Positions 43,283 to 54,200 of a stretch of 64,000 bases of DNA are shown here, one piece after another (the stretch's first letter is position 1; each line of letters begins with the position of its first letter). Position numbers and translations under genes: made by a program. The stretch comes from Gynuella sunshinyii YC6258 (GTDB lineage Bacteria > Pseudomonadota > Gammaproteobacteria > Pseudomonadales > Natronospirillaceae). The stretch is from contig NZ_CP007142.1 of assembly GCF_000940805.1 (NCBI RefSeq), forward strand, positions 1,278,593 to 1,342,592. The letters run 5' to 3'. The notes under the pieces are model-generated. The model had not been told where the DNA came from. It searched no databases and saw nothing but the letters and a program-made list of their open reading frames with translations.

Positions 43283-45142
43283 ATGACCATAAAATCCATT
43301 GTTATACTGGCGTTATCGGGGTTGGCAAGTACGGCTCAGGCTGAGTTCCCAATATGGTTCTCCATCGATGGAGGCTATGCCCGACCGCTTACCAAGGATG
43401 ACTATCAGAAACAGATTAATGATGCTGGCCTGGATGCATCGTTATCAGGAACGACCGATTGGCGCGGCAGTCTGCGTGTCGGGGTGGGGGTAGACCTCGA
43501 TCAGTGGTTATCGGTTTCCCGCCCCTGGAGCATTGCCACTCAGGTGGAATATCTGACACTCGGGGAAGTGGATGTTGATTACTCGGGTAACTTTCTCGAT
43601 GCCGGCAAATTTTACGATGAGCTTGAAGAGATTCACCCCGAAAGCATTAAAGATGGTATTGCTCTGAGTGTGCTGGGCAGGTGGCGCGGATTTGATGGAC
43701 CGCTCGAACCCGTTGGCTTTGGGGCCCGTGCCGGTCTCACCGGTTGGCGTCAGCATTACACCTTGAGAGATAATGATGGTAACAAAGTCGGCAGTGACAA
43801 ACGGTTTGGTGTCGCGCCAACGGCGGGGTTGGAAACCACCTATGAAATCAATCCGCACTGGACGGCGCGATTGGGCTGGAATGTTTACTGGATGGATCGC
43901 GAAAGTGCCCAGCTGGTATCGGTTGGTCTCGAATTCCGACCCATGGGGCTGACCAAACCCGGTCAGTGGGATCTGACACCGGCACAGATGGCCGATGAGT
44001 TTACCGTTGCCCAGGGTCCCAACGATGTTTCTCTGGATGTGCTGGCCAACGATGCCGACCAGGGACAATCCCTGAAGATTACCAACATTACCCCGGCGGC
44101 CAATGGTCATAGCATTATCAGCCCGGATCAGAAATCTGTCATCTATCGTCAGCGTAGCGGTACCTTCACCGAAGACAGCTTCAGCTACTGGTTCACTTCC
44201 GGCCGACACGAATATGGTCCGATCCCGGTCACTGTACATGTGGATATGCCGAAACCCATCGGCGAGGATGATTACTATCAGGTTGATCAGAACGAACAGC
44301 GGGTGTTGAAAGTACTCGCAAATGATCATGATCCTAACAAACTGCCTCTGACCATAACCCGGTTACAACTGGCCACAAACAGCACCAGTACCGCCACCAC
44401 CGATGGCAAGACCATTCTTTATCAACAGGTCGGCAAAAAAGACAAAGATCTGCTGGTGTACTGGTTGAGCAATGGCAGCCATGAAGTGGGACCGGTGCGA
44501 GTGGAAATGGATGTACGCATTCCAACTCCCAAAGGCCTCAGTGATGCGTTTTCAGTGCCTCAGGGTCAAAACATGGTATTGGATGTATTGACCAACGATA
44601 TCAACTATGGCGAAGCACCGTTGGTGATCAGTCGGATTGCGGCGGCCGATCGTGGTCAGCTGGAACTTAAGGATGGCATTCTGACTTATCAGCACGATGG
44701 CAGCATGAATGCGCGTGACCGCTTTCAATACTGGATGACGGATGGCCGCCAGGAAGTTGGACCCATCGATGTGCAGATCACGGTGACAGACCGTTCCATG
44801 AGTAACGCCCAGACGCTGTTTATCTATTTTGCTTCTAATAAGGCGGAGGTGGCTGGTGACTATTTGCCGGAACTGACCTTGTTTGCCGATCAGTTCAAGG
44901 CCGATCCGGAGCTGAAATTTGTGATATACGGCTATACCGATAATGTCGGCTCCGATGCTGTCAATACCGCGCTCAGTCGCAAACGTGCAGAGACGGTTAA
45001 AAATTATCTGGTTAACGTTCTGAATATGAACCCTAATCAGTTGAGTACGGTGGGGATGGGCAAGAAAGATCCTCTGGTCTCCAACGATACTGCCGAAGGC
45101 CGTGCCAAAAACCGTCGGGTGGAAATTCGCATGGCTCCCTGA
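43283..45142 (+). CDS. OmpA-family outer-membrane protein with cadherin-like repeats
   Basis: 619 residues. Signal peptide MTIKSIVILALSGLASTAQA; residues 21-235 look like a beta-barrel (FGARAGLTGWRQHYTLRDND, WTARLGWNVYWMDRESAQLV). Three repeats of about 90 residues follow (NDVSLDVLANDADQGQSLKI, QRVLKVLANDHDPNKLPLTI, NMVLDVLTNDINYGEAPLVI). A C-terminal OmpA peptidoglycan-binding domain ends it (YGYTDNVGSDAVNTALSRKR, AEGRAKNRRVEIRMAP). It likely links outer membrane and cell wall; the middle repeats may be exposed. Confidence 0.85.
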   Translation: MTIKSIVILALSGLASTAQAEFPIWFSIDGGYARPLTKDDYQKQINDAGLDASLSGTTDWRGSLRVGVGVDLDQWLSVSRPWSIATQVEYLTLGEVDVDYSGNFLDAGKFYDELEEIHPESIKDGIALSVLGRWRGFDGPLEPVGFGARAGLTGWRQHYTLRDNDGNKVGSDKRFGVAPTAGLETTYEINPHWTARLGWNVYWMDRESAQLVSVGLEFRPMGLTKPGQWDLTPAQMADEFTVAQGPNDVSLDVLANDADQGQSLKITNITPAANGHSIISPDQKSVIYRQRSGTFTEDSFSYWFTSGRHEYGPIPVTVHVDMPKPIGEDDYYQVDQNEQRVLKVLANDHDPNKLPLTITRLQLATNSTSTATTDGKTILYQQVGKKDKDLLVYWLSNGSHEVGPVRVEMDVRIPTPKGLSDAFSVPQGQNMVLDVLTNDINYGEAPLVISRIAAADRGQLELKDGILTYQHDGSMNARDRFQYWMTDGRQEVGPIDVQITVTDRSMSNAQTLFIYFASNKAEVAGDYLPELTLFADQFKADPELKFVIYGYTDNVGSDAVNTALSRKRAETVKNYLVNVLNMNPNQLSTVGMGKKDPLVSNDTAEGRAKNRRVEIRMAP

Positions 45143-45248
45143 ACAAATGTTTTTAAGGCGCCTCTGGCTCATCACTGCATTGCCATTGGGATGATCTTGG
45201 GCGACACTCAGGCAGCCCCGGCTGAGGGGCTGATTTGGGTGTAGGGAT

Positions 45249-46256
45249 ATGAGTATTTATTGGCAGGATCTGGCGGATGATGACGGTCTCGGATTACAGG
45301 TTCAGGTTCAGACAGGCCCGTCGGTTAAGCCGGGGACGCATCTTCAATCCGGTGGTAACAGTCGCATCCGGCTGGTAACCGGCGACCGTATCCGCTTCTG
45401 GGCAACCCCTGTGCGGGATTATGGGGGTGTATGGGTGATCAAGCCGTTTGCTGACGGGTCGGTTTCCGAAATGCCGATACCACCCATTCGTTCACAGGAC
45501 ATTGAGGCGAGACGGCAGCTCTCAGGTCATGATCGAATCCGCTCGTGGATTCGTTTTTTCGTTGAGCAATTGAGCCACAGTCAAGGCGGGTTTTTATACC
45601 AGGGCCAGTGGTTATTTACCTATCAGAGCGGACAACGCAGTCATTCTAACTGGGTGTCCCGGTCAGAGCCTCAGTCTGGTCAACGCGGGCGACTGGCCGG
45701 GCTGTTGGTCTCCAACCTGCAACCAGCCAGTTCCACAGAGGCTGTCTGCTGGCTCGACTGGTGGTTCAGCGGTAGCGGCGATCTCGTCAATCTTAAACCA
45801 CCGGAGACGGACTCCGGACGCTTGAAATGGTGGCGCAAAAAAGTTCGCGCAGGAGAATCGCCGCCAATACTGGTCTGGTATCTCAATTGCCTCGATGCCT
45901 TTGTGCTGGTTGACGGTCACTGCCGGTTGCAGGCCTGTGTGCTCGAAAATGTCCCACCGGATCTGATCGTAGCGCGCTCGGTGTTGGAAACGCCCATCAA
46001 ACCTGACCCCCTGACACAGTCGCGCATTGTGGCCTCCCTGAGCCGGCAGAAAGATCGTCCCGGCCGTAAACCCATGTCTGTCGACGCCCTGAACGGCGTA
46101 TTGATGTCGGCCTTTGATGACCGGCCGCTGATACAGACTGTCAGCCGCAGCTGGGCTACTCTGACGGAATCCTGCTGGGTGTCTGAAGTCAGTGATTTTC
46201 TGACTGTCAGCGGTCATATGGATGTCCTCACCCGGGTGATTAATCGTGAAGACTGA
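45249..46256 (+). CDS. protein with a possible ParB-like segment
   Basis: 335 residues. The middle holds ILVWYLNCLDAFVLVDGHCR followed by LQACVLENVPPDLIVARSV, which recalls the ParB/Srx box (DGHxRLxA). The N-terminus is Gly/Gln-rich (GLGLQVQVQTGPSVKPG) and beta-like. No HTH is obvious. It lies behind the OmpA gene on the same strand with a 106-bp gap. Function unknown. Confidence 0.5.
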   Translation: MSIYWQDLADDDGLGLQVQVQTGPSVKPGTHLQSGGNSRIRLVTGDRIRFWATPVRDYGGVWVIKPFADGSVSEMPIPPIRSQDIEARRQLSGHDRIRSWIRFFVEQLSHSQGGFLYQGQWLFTYQSGQRSHSNWVSRSEPQSGQRGRLAGLLVSNLQPASSTEAVCWLDWWFSGSGDLVNLKPPETDSGRLKWWRKKVRAGESPPILVWYLNCLDAFVLVDGHCRLQACVLENVPPDLIVARSVLETPIKPDPLTQSRIVASLSRQKDRPGRKPMSVDALNGVLMSAFDDRPLIQTVSRSWATLTESCWVSEVSDFLTVSGHMDVLTRVINRED

Positions 46257-46284
46257 ATGGTTCGTCGGACAACCGATTGGGTGT

Positions 46285-46785
46285 TCAGTCGTCTTCATCT
46301 CCGGCTCTGACATGATCGGCCAGGGCCCGGTTCAGTCGACCGGTCAGTTGTGACAGCGACTGAAGGTCCGCTGTTGGCCAGTCCTGCAGGTTGTGGCTCA
46401 GGCGCTCGATGCGTAGCCGGTTCATGTCTTCCGCCAGGCTGGCGCCCAGTTCTGTGCGTCGCACCAGGGTGCTGCGACGGTCAGCGGGGTTGGGAATTTT
46501 GATCAGCAGTCGCTGTTTTTCCATGGCTTTAACCTGACGGGTGACGGTGGAATTATCCAGCATCAGGCGTTCCGCCAGTTCCCCAATGCTCAATGGCTCA
46601 TTACGCAACTGTAACAGCAACAAATAATGCGCCCGCTCCAGAGGGTAATTACGTCGTCGTGATACTGCTTCAAGAATTCTGACCAGGGTGGCCTGCTCAC
46701 TGCATCGGGCAGTGCATTCTTTTACTATTTTGCATTTTTCACCATTCTCGCGTTTGCACCGTTTGTGTTGCAAATGTCCGCTCAC
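46285..46785 (-). CDS. MarR-family regulator with altered N-terminus
   Basis: The MarR fold is clear from about residue 36: RILEAVSRRRNYPLERAHYL, SIGELAERLMLDNSTVTRQV, NPADRRSTLVRRTELGASLA. The only in-frame start is a GTG at 46785, and the first 30 residues look non-native and overlap the MFS coding strand. The original start was probably lost in the same deletion that removed the MFS N-terminal half. Confidence 0.65.
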   Translation of the reverse strand: MSGHLQHKRCKRENGEKCKIVKECTARCSEQATLVRILEAVSRRRNYPLERAHYLLLLQLRNEPLSIGELAERLMLDNSTVTRQVKAMEKQRLLIKIPNPADRRSTLVRRTELGASLAEDMNRLRIERLSHNLQDWPTADLQSLSQLTGRLNRALADHVRAGDEDD

Positions 46786-47688
46786 TCGGTGGGGCTGATA
46801 TTTTTTGGCTGGGGCATTCTGCTGGCGTTGTTTTCAGTGCTGGTGGCACCACGGTTACAGGCGCAATTCTCGGCGTTGCAGATCCTGACCGGTTGCCTGA
46901 GTCTGTTGGCGCTGATATTGGTTGTCATGGCATTTGGTTCCGTGACGGTGATCGCCACATGCGTGGTGCTGTCCGGTGCGGTTATGGGCGTCTGCAATAC
47001 AATTTATACGGAAATTGCGCTGGAAATTTCCGATGCGCCACGCCCGGTGGCATCGGCCGGTTATAACTTTATTCGTTGGTTTGCCGGTGTAGTCGCCCCC
47101 TTTCTGGCACCGCTGCTGGCAGAGTATTTCAGTGCTCAATTGACGTTTGTGGTGGCTGCGGGTGCGGCGGTGGCGGCATTTGTGATTCTGTGGGTTTATC
47201 GTCAGCATCTGCAACGCCCGGAACAACCGGTGAGTGCTCTAGCAGAGAGTTCCACACGGCCATTGCTGTTGGCACTGTCCGGCCATCAGCCAGCGCACCA
47301 TGTGTTGCAACAGACCATTGATATGGCCCGTCTGCAGCAACGTCCGGTAGAGCTGGTGCATATACGCACCTGGGAAGTGGTCGAGACGGATGCTATCGAT
47401 GTGGAGAGTCAGGAGCGGACAGGTAAGTTGATCGATGAGGCGGGCAGGATACTGGCGCAGGCGGGGCTGAGTGTTCGGGTCAGTCTGCTGGAAGCGCCGG
47501 CCAGCCTGTTGGTGGAGACCATGTTGAAGCTTATGTCCGAACTGAATGTGTCGGGTGTCATTCTTGGCCGTCACGACCCGTCGGTCCGCAACCATTTGTG
47601 GCATGGCAGTCTGGTGGATGCGCTCAATCAAAAAGCCGGTGCCGATGTAGAGCTGGTCGTGGTTCCGGCGACCCTGTCGCAATCATGA
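46684..47688 (+). pseudogene. MFS transporter with UspA-like tail, N-terminal half missing
   Basis: Homology starts inside the protein (AFFYYFAFFTILAFAPFVLQ) at about the seventh helix and gives the last six helices (VIATCVVLSGAVMGVCNTIY, AGYNFIRWFAGVVAPFLAPL). A cytosolic UspA-like domain follows (STRPLLLALSGHQPAHHVLQ, LNVSGVILGRHDPSVRNHLW). No normal start exists; GTG 46765 would give 307 residues. With six helices gone it should not transport. Head-to-head with the MarR gene, which was probably its regulator. Confidence 0.7.
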
Positions 47689-47719
47689 ACAGGTAAGGTG
47701 CGGGAAAAATAGGAAACCG

Positions 47720-47768
47720 CAGGCAGATACCGCGCCATCGCTATCAATAGCATCGTGCCTGTTTTTTT
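47720..47768. terminator. terminator after the MFS gene
   Basis: CAGGCA (47720) pairs with TGCCTG (47756), with an inner GCTAT/ATAGC hairpin and a run of seven T. Confidence 0.65.
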
Positions 47769-47789
47769 ATCCGATGCCGACGATGCGAA

Positions 47790-48758
47790 TCAGGAGAACT
47801 TTGTGACCGGCAGAGTCGATAATGTCCGCTGTACTTCCGCGACCGCGCCATGACAGAGATTTTCACGGCTGTCGAGAGTGTTGGTGGCAATGTGTGGAAA
47901 TATCAGGCAATTCGGCATTTGTCGCAGCGGGTGTTCCGGTGGCAATGGTTCGGGCTCGGTGGTATCGGTCAGCAGCATGGCCAGTTGACCCGATGCCAGA
48001 ACCTCTGTCAGTGCCTGATGATCGCAGATTTCACCTCGTGCCACGTTCACCAGAATGGCGTGCGGTTTGAGGTTCCGCAGAGTATCTCGATTCAACAGGT
48101 GATAGGTTTCCTGACTGAGGGCGCAGCTGAGCAAAACGGCATCCGCGTTGGCCAGTAGCGCTTCGAGCGACTGATAGTGCGCCGCAAATTGCTGTTCGAC
48201 GTGAATTTTGCGGGTGCGGGAAAAGTAATTTATGCGGGCACCAAATCCGTGTAGCCGTCGGCTGATTTCCGTACCGATCTTGCCCATACCAATTATCCCG
48301 ATGGTCATGTCAGACAGCGCGCGCCCTTGCAGGTTACCCATGAAGTGCCAGGGTTCGTCATTACCATCGCTGGTATCTTCCTGAATATGGCTGTCCAGCC
48401 GGCGAATCCCGATCAGCAACAGGGCAACGGCATAATCGGCCACCGCATGGGTGGTCACCGCCGGCACATTGCAGACTTTCACCCCGGCCTGATGACAGGC
48501 ACGTTTGTCGATGTGATCGGTTCCGGTACTCAGGGTGGCAATGACCTGAAGTTGATCACCCGCCGCATCCAATAGCTGCTGATTGATCCTGTCTTTGTAG
48601 GTGCAAACCACCGCATCATAGTGTTCGCATTGCAGGCAATGAAGCAGTTCCTGTTCGGTCATGGGGCGTGACTGGGAGAAGACATCGACCTGAAAATCCC
48701 GGGACAGATTTTGTAATATCCGGGTCGGCACCTCGGCGGTAATAAAGATCTTTTTCAT
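47790..48758 (-). CDS. D-2-hydroxyacid dehydrogenase
   Basis: 322 residues from ATG 48758, which overlaps the upstream stop (ATGA). LSTGTDHIDKRACHQAGVKV, the NAD-binding loop TIGIIGMGKIGTEISRRLHG, HAILVNVARGEICDHQALTE with the catalytic Arg, and NCLIFPHIATNTLDSRENLC with the catalytic His. It reduces a 2-oxoacid or oxidises a D-2-hydroxyacid with NAD(P)H. Coupled to the methyltransferase fusion, so it probably acts on a related intermediate. Confidence 0.85.
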   Translation of the reverse strand: MKKIFITAEVPTRILQNLSRDFQVDVFSQSRPMTEQELLHCLQCEHYDAVVCTYKDRINQQLLDAAGDQLQVIATLSTGTDHIDKRACHQAGVKVCNVPAVTTHAVADYAVALLLIGIRRLDSHIQEDTSDGNDEPWHFMGNLQGRALSDMTIGIIGMGKIGTEISRRLHGFGARINYFSRTRKIHVEQQFAAHYQSLEALLANADAVLLSCALSQETYHLLNRDTLRNLKPHAILVNVARGEICDHQALTEVLASGQLAMLLTDTTEPEPLPPEHPLRQMPNCLIFPHIATNTLDSRENLCHGAVAEVQRTLSTLPVTKFS

Positions 48759-50239
48759 GAGTCCGTCCCGGTGCTGACCGTGATGTTCAACCACTGATTG
48801 TGCTCTGCTGACAGTGAGCAGTCACAACTGGCATCGACAATAGACTGAGTAGTGGTCAGGGTAACTTCTGTATCGATCAGTGGAATCGGATTGGTGTGCC
48901 ATACGCCGGGATTGATGATGACGCCATGACTGCCGTCGGCGATAAATGCCTTAAAATCCTGCGCTTTGGGATGATCTACCGGAGCTGCCAGCACGTACAG
49001 CAACGGTACACCAGGACAGTAGAATTTTTGTCCGCTTTCGACGTGCTGGTTGAACCATTCGATAAAGTATCCATGCTGTTCATCCCGATAGGCGATGTTC
49101 TGGTAACAATGTTCCAGCACTTCATTACGGGCATGCAGAATTTCCTGCTGCCATGTCATGGTCATATCATCGGTGCCAAGGGGAGCCAGACCCCGCCCGG
49201 TTTCCATTCGCTGTGGATATTTTACCGGCCAGCTGTGTTGTGGAACCGGTGGGTGTTGTTCCAGTGGTTGATCATAGGCGTACAGGGTTCCCAGTTCGGC
49301 GAGATTTTCCCGGGTCAGTGGTTCTGCTGTGATACGGCAGAGGTTGCGCCCTTCGATCACGGAGCGAAGATGCGGATGTTCCAACCGGGTGGATTTGTTC
49401 ATCACAAAACTACCCCAGGAAAAATTACCCTGGAAAGCCGCATTGACTCTGTCGTTCAATGATTGACGGAAATTATCGGCATATTTGGATGACACTCCGT
49501 TGTCGACCAGTCGGTCATAGTGTTGATCGATCTGATCGATCATTTTGCGGAAGTTGATCGGCAGGTGATGACTGAGGTCGTGATAGCTTAAATGGTAAAA
49601 ACCGTTTGCCATGCACAACCGGATATAGTCACTTGGACTGGCAAGATCGCGAATGGCGTTACGGTCGCTGAAGGTATGGGTGTCCTGATTCAGCTCCCCC
49701 TCCATAATATCGCTGAAGACCAGCACGCCTCCGGGTTTTAACACCCGCCAGGCTTCTTTGATCACGGTATCCTTATGCTCCGCGTGGCAAAAGGCTTCTT
49801 CACTCCAGACCAGATCAAACTGCCCTGACCACTTCCCGGGCAGATTGTCGAAGCTGCATTGTTCTATCTTGATCAAATCATCAATGCCCAGCTCCTGAGC
49901 CTGTTTGCGATTAATTTTGTTTTGTTCCGGACTGATGTTCACACAGGTAACATGGCAACCAAAATGTCCGGCCAGATAATGTGCGGCACCACCGGTACCG
50001 GAGCCGAGATCCAGTATGGATGCCTGGGGCAGGTGAACACCACGTTGTTGCGCCAGTTCCTGCAAATGTCGAATGATATTTTCACTGGCAGTCTTCATGG
50101 TTTCGTTTTCGGAAGGATAGATGCCGTAATGGATATTGAAACCGCTGTCCCCCATTACTTGCCGGTAAAACGCTCGTCCTTGTGGTGAATCGTATTGTTC
50201 CAGAACCTGTGAGCTGATTTCATAACTGACTTGTTTCAT
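48755..50239 (-). CDS. methyltransferase fused to ureidoglycolate-lyase-like domain
   Basis: 494 residues. Residues 1-285 form a SAM methyltransferase like sarcosine/dimethylglycine N-methyltransferases (FNIHYGIYPSENETMKTASE, ILDLGSGTGGAAHYLAGHFG, FDLVWSEEAFCHAEHKDTVI). Residues from about 300 form a cupin of ureidoglycolate-lyase type (ITAEPLTRENLAELGTLYAY, FIADGSHGVIINPGVWHTNP). GGAGG precedes the start. The fusion suggests two steps on one small nitrogen compound; the substrate is not known. Confidence 0.8.
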   Translation of the reverse strand: MKQVSYEISSQVLEQYDSPQGRAFYRQVMGDSGFNIHYGIYPSENETMKTASENIIRHLQELAQQRGVHLPQASILDLGSGTGGAAHYLAGHFGCHVTCVNISPEQNKINRKQAQELGIDDLIKIEQCSFDNLPGKWSGQFDLVWSEEAFCHAEHKDTVIKEAWRVLKPGGVLVFSDIMEGELNQDTHTFSDRNAIRDLASPSDYIRLCMANGFYHLSYHDLSHHLPINFRKMIDQIDQHYDRLVDNGVSSKYADNFRQSLNDRVNAAFQGNFSWGSFVMNKSTRLEHPHLRSVIEGRNLCRITAEPLTRENLAELGTLYAYDQPLEQHPPVPQHSWPVKYPQRMETGRGLAPLGTDDMTMTWQQEILHARNEVLEHCYQNIAYRDEQHGYFIEWFNQHVESGQKFYCPGVPLLYVLAAPVDHPKAQDFKAFIADGSHGVIINPGVWHTNPIPLIDTEVTLTTTQSIVDASCDCSLSAEHNQWLNITVSTGTDS

Positions 50240-50427
50240 AGTGCCTCCGTAAATGCCGCTGGGGTTGGCAAATGGATGCCGTTACCCAACAGTCGGTGAT
50301 CATTTCGTTTGCGCTTGAATGTGAGTGCGTCTGACGCAGTGTCATACAGGGCAATAGCCTGCAATGTATTTTTCCACCGAAGCGGACGGAAAAGAAAATG
50401 CTTGAGCGAACGTAGATACGTTTTCAA
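50236..50427 (-). CDS. doubtful small upstream gene
   Basis: 63 residues (TTG start), basic (SLKHFLFRPLRWKNTLQAIA), ending at an ATGA overlap with the fusion gene, whose ribosome site lies inside its 3' end. The overlap supports it; the start codon and lack of a ribosome site speak against it. Confidence 0.3.
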   Translation of the reverse strand: MKTYLRSLKHFLFRPLRWKNTLQAIALYDTASDALTFKRKRNDHRLLGNGIHLPTPAAFTEAL

Positions 50428-51269
50428 AACCCCGGTTCAGATTCTGAAACGTATTGAAGAGATTTCATAATAAATCGATGTGATACGCTTGATTATGAAA
50501 TAGCTTCGGTATCGCTGCTGTTGAATACCATCGTTGTGCTGGTCTCAAAATACGCCGGCAAAGTTATGCGAGTAACATGCCATATAGTTAACCCTTTATT
50601 TTCAACCGGTTGTGAAATTATATGCATTATATTGTGGCAGTCTCATGGCAAAGGCACGAAAACTGAACATGTTTTAACGGCTCATTTGAAGAATGTTGTG
50701 CATAGTACTGTTGTGGTATAGATGGTTAATATGCTTTTTTATTGAGTGTTTTTTATGGCCTTGTTCCAGGTATCTCTGAATAATTATCCGGGCCATGATT
50801 GCCACATAAAAAAACCTTCTCAAAATCAGTCAGTTATGACTTATAAACTCCTGCTTTTCATAAGTTTTTCCTGGAACTGACTCCCTTCGGCAATACTGTC
50901 CGGAGATTTGTTGCAACGATTTGACTGACTTCTGTTGGTTAACCAAATAACGGTATCGGCTGTTGAGAATCATCCGGCATTCCTATCAGCAGTTCCTGGT
51001 TTTCTGGTTGTATTTCAGAAGATGGTTGTTTTTTTTGTAAATTTCCAAATACTGCTAAGCTGATGCAAAGATCTCAATACGGATGTGAGAGTTTTTTCAT
51101 ATGTTCACATTCCGGTCCAAAACAGGGTGGCAGGCCGAATAAACAACCGGCTTCAATCTCAATCAAGGAACATCAGAAAAGCCCATGACCGGTATGATGA
51201 CAAGTGTCACTGACGGCTTACAATTTATTGGCTGGGGAAATACTCATTTTATGAGAGTTTTTAAAAATA
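50428..51269. other. non-coding stretch
   Basis: About 840 bases between divergent units, without a supportable gene. It should carry the promoters of the methyltransferase operon and of the large signalling gene, but no convincing boxes could be named. Confidence 0.5.
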
Positions 51270-51284
51270 TTGACGGAGCCTTGT

Positions 51285-54200
51285 GTGCCTGCTGTTGAGT
51301 TCAATCAGGTAACCCTGCTGCATACAACGGCCACTTCGGATCTGCTGTCGGCGACTGATATTCATGGCCGGCCGCTGCTGCTTAAACGCAGCAGATTCGA
51401 GGTGCCGGGTGTGTCCCATCTTGATATGTTGAACAATGAATGTGCGTTGCTGGAGTTATGTTGCCATCCCGCCGTCATCCAGCCTTATGGTGTTCAGTTG
51501 TGGCAGCAACAGCCAGTGCTGGTACGGGAATTTTTTGTCGGCCAGCCACTGGACGAACTAGTTGCCACTGCTACCTTACTGCCAGAGACGTTTATCGATC
51601 TGGCGCTGCTCATGAGTGAGGCAATTGCGACGGTGCATCACGCAGGCGTCATTCATGGCAATCTCAATCCGAGCCATATTCTGGTTGCTGAAGATCTGCG
51701 GAATATCCGGGTATTGGGGTTCAGTCAGGCATTTCGTATTCACAGCGGCTGGAAAAACCGACCTTACCCGCAAGGAGGGGATCCTCTCTATCAGGCACCG
51801 GAGTTTGATCGCCAGCATACTGTCCCCATGACTGAAAGCGCAGACATCTATGCCCTGGGTGCCATGTTTTATCTGATGCTCAGCGGGCAATCGCCCTATC
51901 TGTCAGAAGCAATCACCCGATTGCGGCTGAATAAAATGACCACTGAACCGGGTGATCTGCTTGAAATGCGCCAGGATCTGCCAGATGTGGTTGTGGCCAT
52001 CATCATGAAAATGATGGCCAAGACACCTGAACAGCGTTATCAGAATCTTGCTTCGGTTGTCGTGGATCTGCAGATTTGCCGGGAGGCGCTGAAAAGCGGT
52101 CACAGTATTCCTGAATTCAATATTGATCGTGCCAGCTTCATGACCAGTCTGTTTGCCAGTGATCATTTATATGGCCGTCAGGAAGCCATAAGTTCTCTGC
52201 AAGATGCCTTGCATAACTGTCGTGGAATGCCGTTGTCGTTTGCGTTGGTGCGTGGCTCTTCCGGTATCGGTAAATCCAGTCTGGTGGAAGCCTTGCTGAC
52301 CCGTCAGGGACAGCAGTCGTTCCGGTGCGCCAGGGTCAAGTTCGACCAGTTTCGCACCAACAGTCCGTTCGAGCGTTTGTTTGCTTCACTGCGGGAATTG
52401 TTGCGCCAGCTGCTGGTTGAACCCAAGGAGGTACGGAGACGCTGGAGTGAAAAGTTTTCCACCATTCTCGGTGCCGAAGTGCAGATATTGATTGATGAGC
52501 TGCCGGAACTGGCTCGGTTTATCGATCAGCCGGCAGCACCTGCATCGTTGGCACCAGGTGATGCCAAAGTGCGACTGCATCGGCTGTTGACCCGCTTTCT
52601 GCAGATCCTCTGCGAGCCGGATTGTCCGCTGTGTCTGTTCCTGGATGATCTGCAATGGTCTGACAGTGCTACGCTTGAATGGCTCGACAGCGCCCGTTAC
52701 GAACTGTCGTCATGTCTGGTGATTATGACCTTCAGAGATACCCGTGAGCACATCACGCCTATGCTGGAGGGCTTTCTGGAGCGGCTGGAGAGCGATGATG
52801 CCAGGGTACTCGATCTGACCCTGAGTCCGTTGGCGACAGAGACCATTGCCGAGATGTTTATTACGCAGTTATCCATGTACTCCCAGGCGGCCCATGACCT
52901 GGCCAGGGATATCTTCAGTAAAACCCATGGCAATCCGTTCTTTATCATTGAGTATTTGAAGCAGGCGCAGGAAAACAAAATGATCTGGTTTGATCCAGTC
53001 AGTTTTTCCTGGTGTTATGACCGGCACCGACAAAGCGATATTGCCATCAGCGATAACGTGGTGGAATTCCTAAGTCACCGGTTTGAGTTTTTACCATCAG
53101 AGGTGCAGATGGTATTGAAAACCGCCGCCTGCATTGGCAGCCGTTTTGAGATCACAATTTTACGCTCGCTGCTGAAGACCATCGCGGTGGAAACAGCCAT
53201 CAGTCAGGCCGTGGAAGGTGGCTGGCTGTTGCAACAGTTGGAACAGAGTCGGCAGATTTACATGTTTTCCCATGACCGCATGCAGCAGGCCGCGCATTCT
53301 CAATTGACCCAGCAACAGATCCAACAAATTCACTTGGAGATTGCCAACTACTTTTTCCAGCTTGAGTGCCGGAATCAGTATTTGTTCGAGTGCGTGAACC
53401 ACTATAACACTGCACTCGGACTGGTCGAGCAGGAAAACCTGCTGCTCGACATTGGTGAATTGAATCTGGCCGCCACCCGGCAGGCCAAAAAAAACGGCGA
53501 TTTCCCTCTGGCATTACGCTATGTCCGTACCGCCATGGAGTTGCTGCTGCCTCACCACGCTGATGTCGTTAAGAAAGCAGAATTGTTGCGGGAGCGGGCT
53601 GAATGCGAGCATCTTTGCAACCATCGCGAGGAAGCGCTGGAATATTATCGGCAGGCTCTCGACAGCACATGGGATCAACAGCATAAAACCTTACTGTACG
53701 AACTGCTAATCAAGTTTCACACCGATGCCGGAGATTTTGAGACAGCTTATAACACCGGCCGGACAGCTCTGCAGGAGTTGGGACAACCAATTGCAGCGGG
53801 TTTTAATCCGGTTCTGTTCATGGCCGATTTTATGCGTTTGAAATGGCGTTTGCGTCACTACCGGCCGGAACAATTATTGGATTTGCCTGAAGCCACGAAT
53901 GCCACGGCCATCGCGGTCATCCGGTTATTATCGGCCATGCAGAAGGCAGCCTATCAGCTTCGTCCTCAGCTGTGTGTGGCGCTGGCGGTGCGGCAACTGG
54001 AACTGTGTCTGTCTTATGGCAATACCCGGGAAGCGGTCATCGGATATATGGTCTTTGGGGTGATTTTCCTCTGTGGTGTCAGGGCAGACTATCGCCTGGG
54101 TTATGAGTACGGTCAGCTTTCCCTGGCCATGCTCAAACGTTTTAACAACGAGATGCAAAGTGCCGAGGTATCGTTCGTATACGGCTATTTTGCCCATTCC

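Noticed and set aside
50521-50721. 66-residue + strand ORF in the gap before the signalling gene
   Set aside because: Cys/Val-rich chance frame without a ribosome site; a long distance to the next gene.
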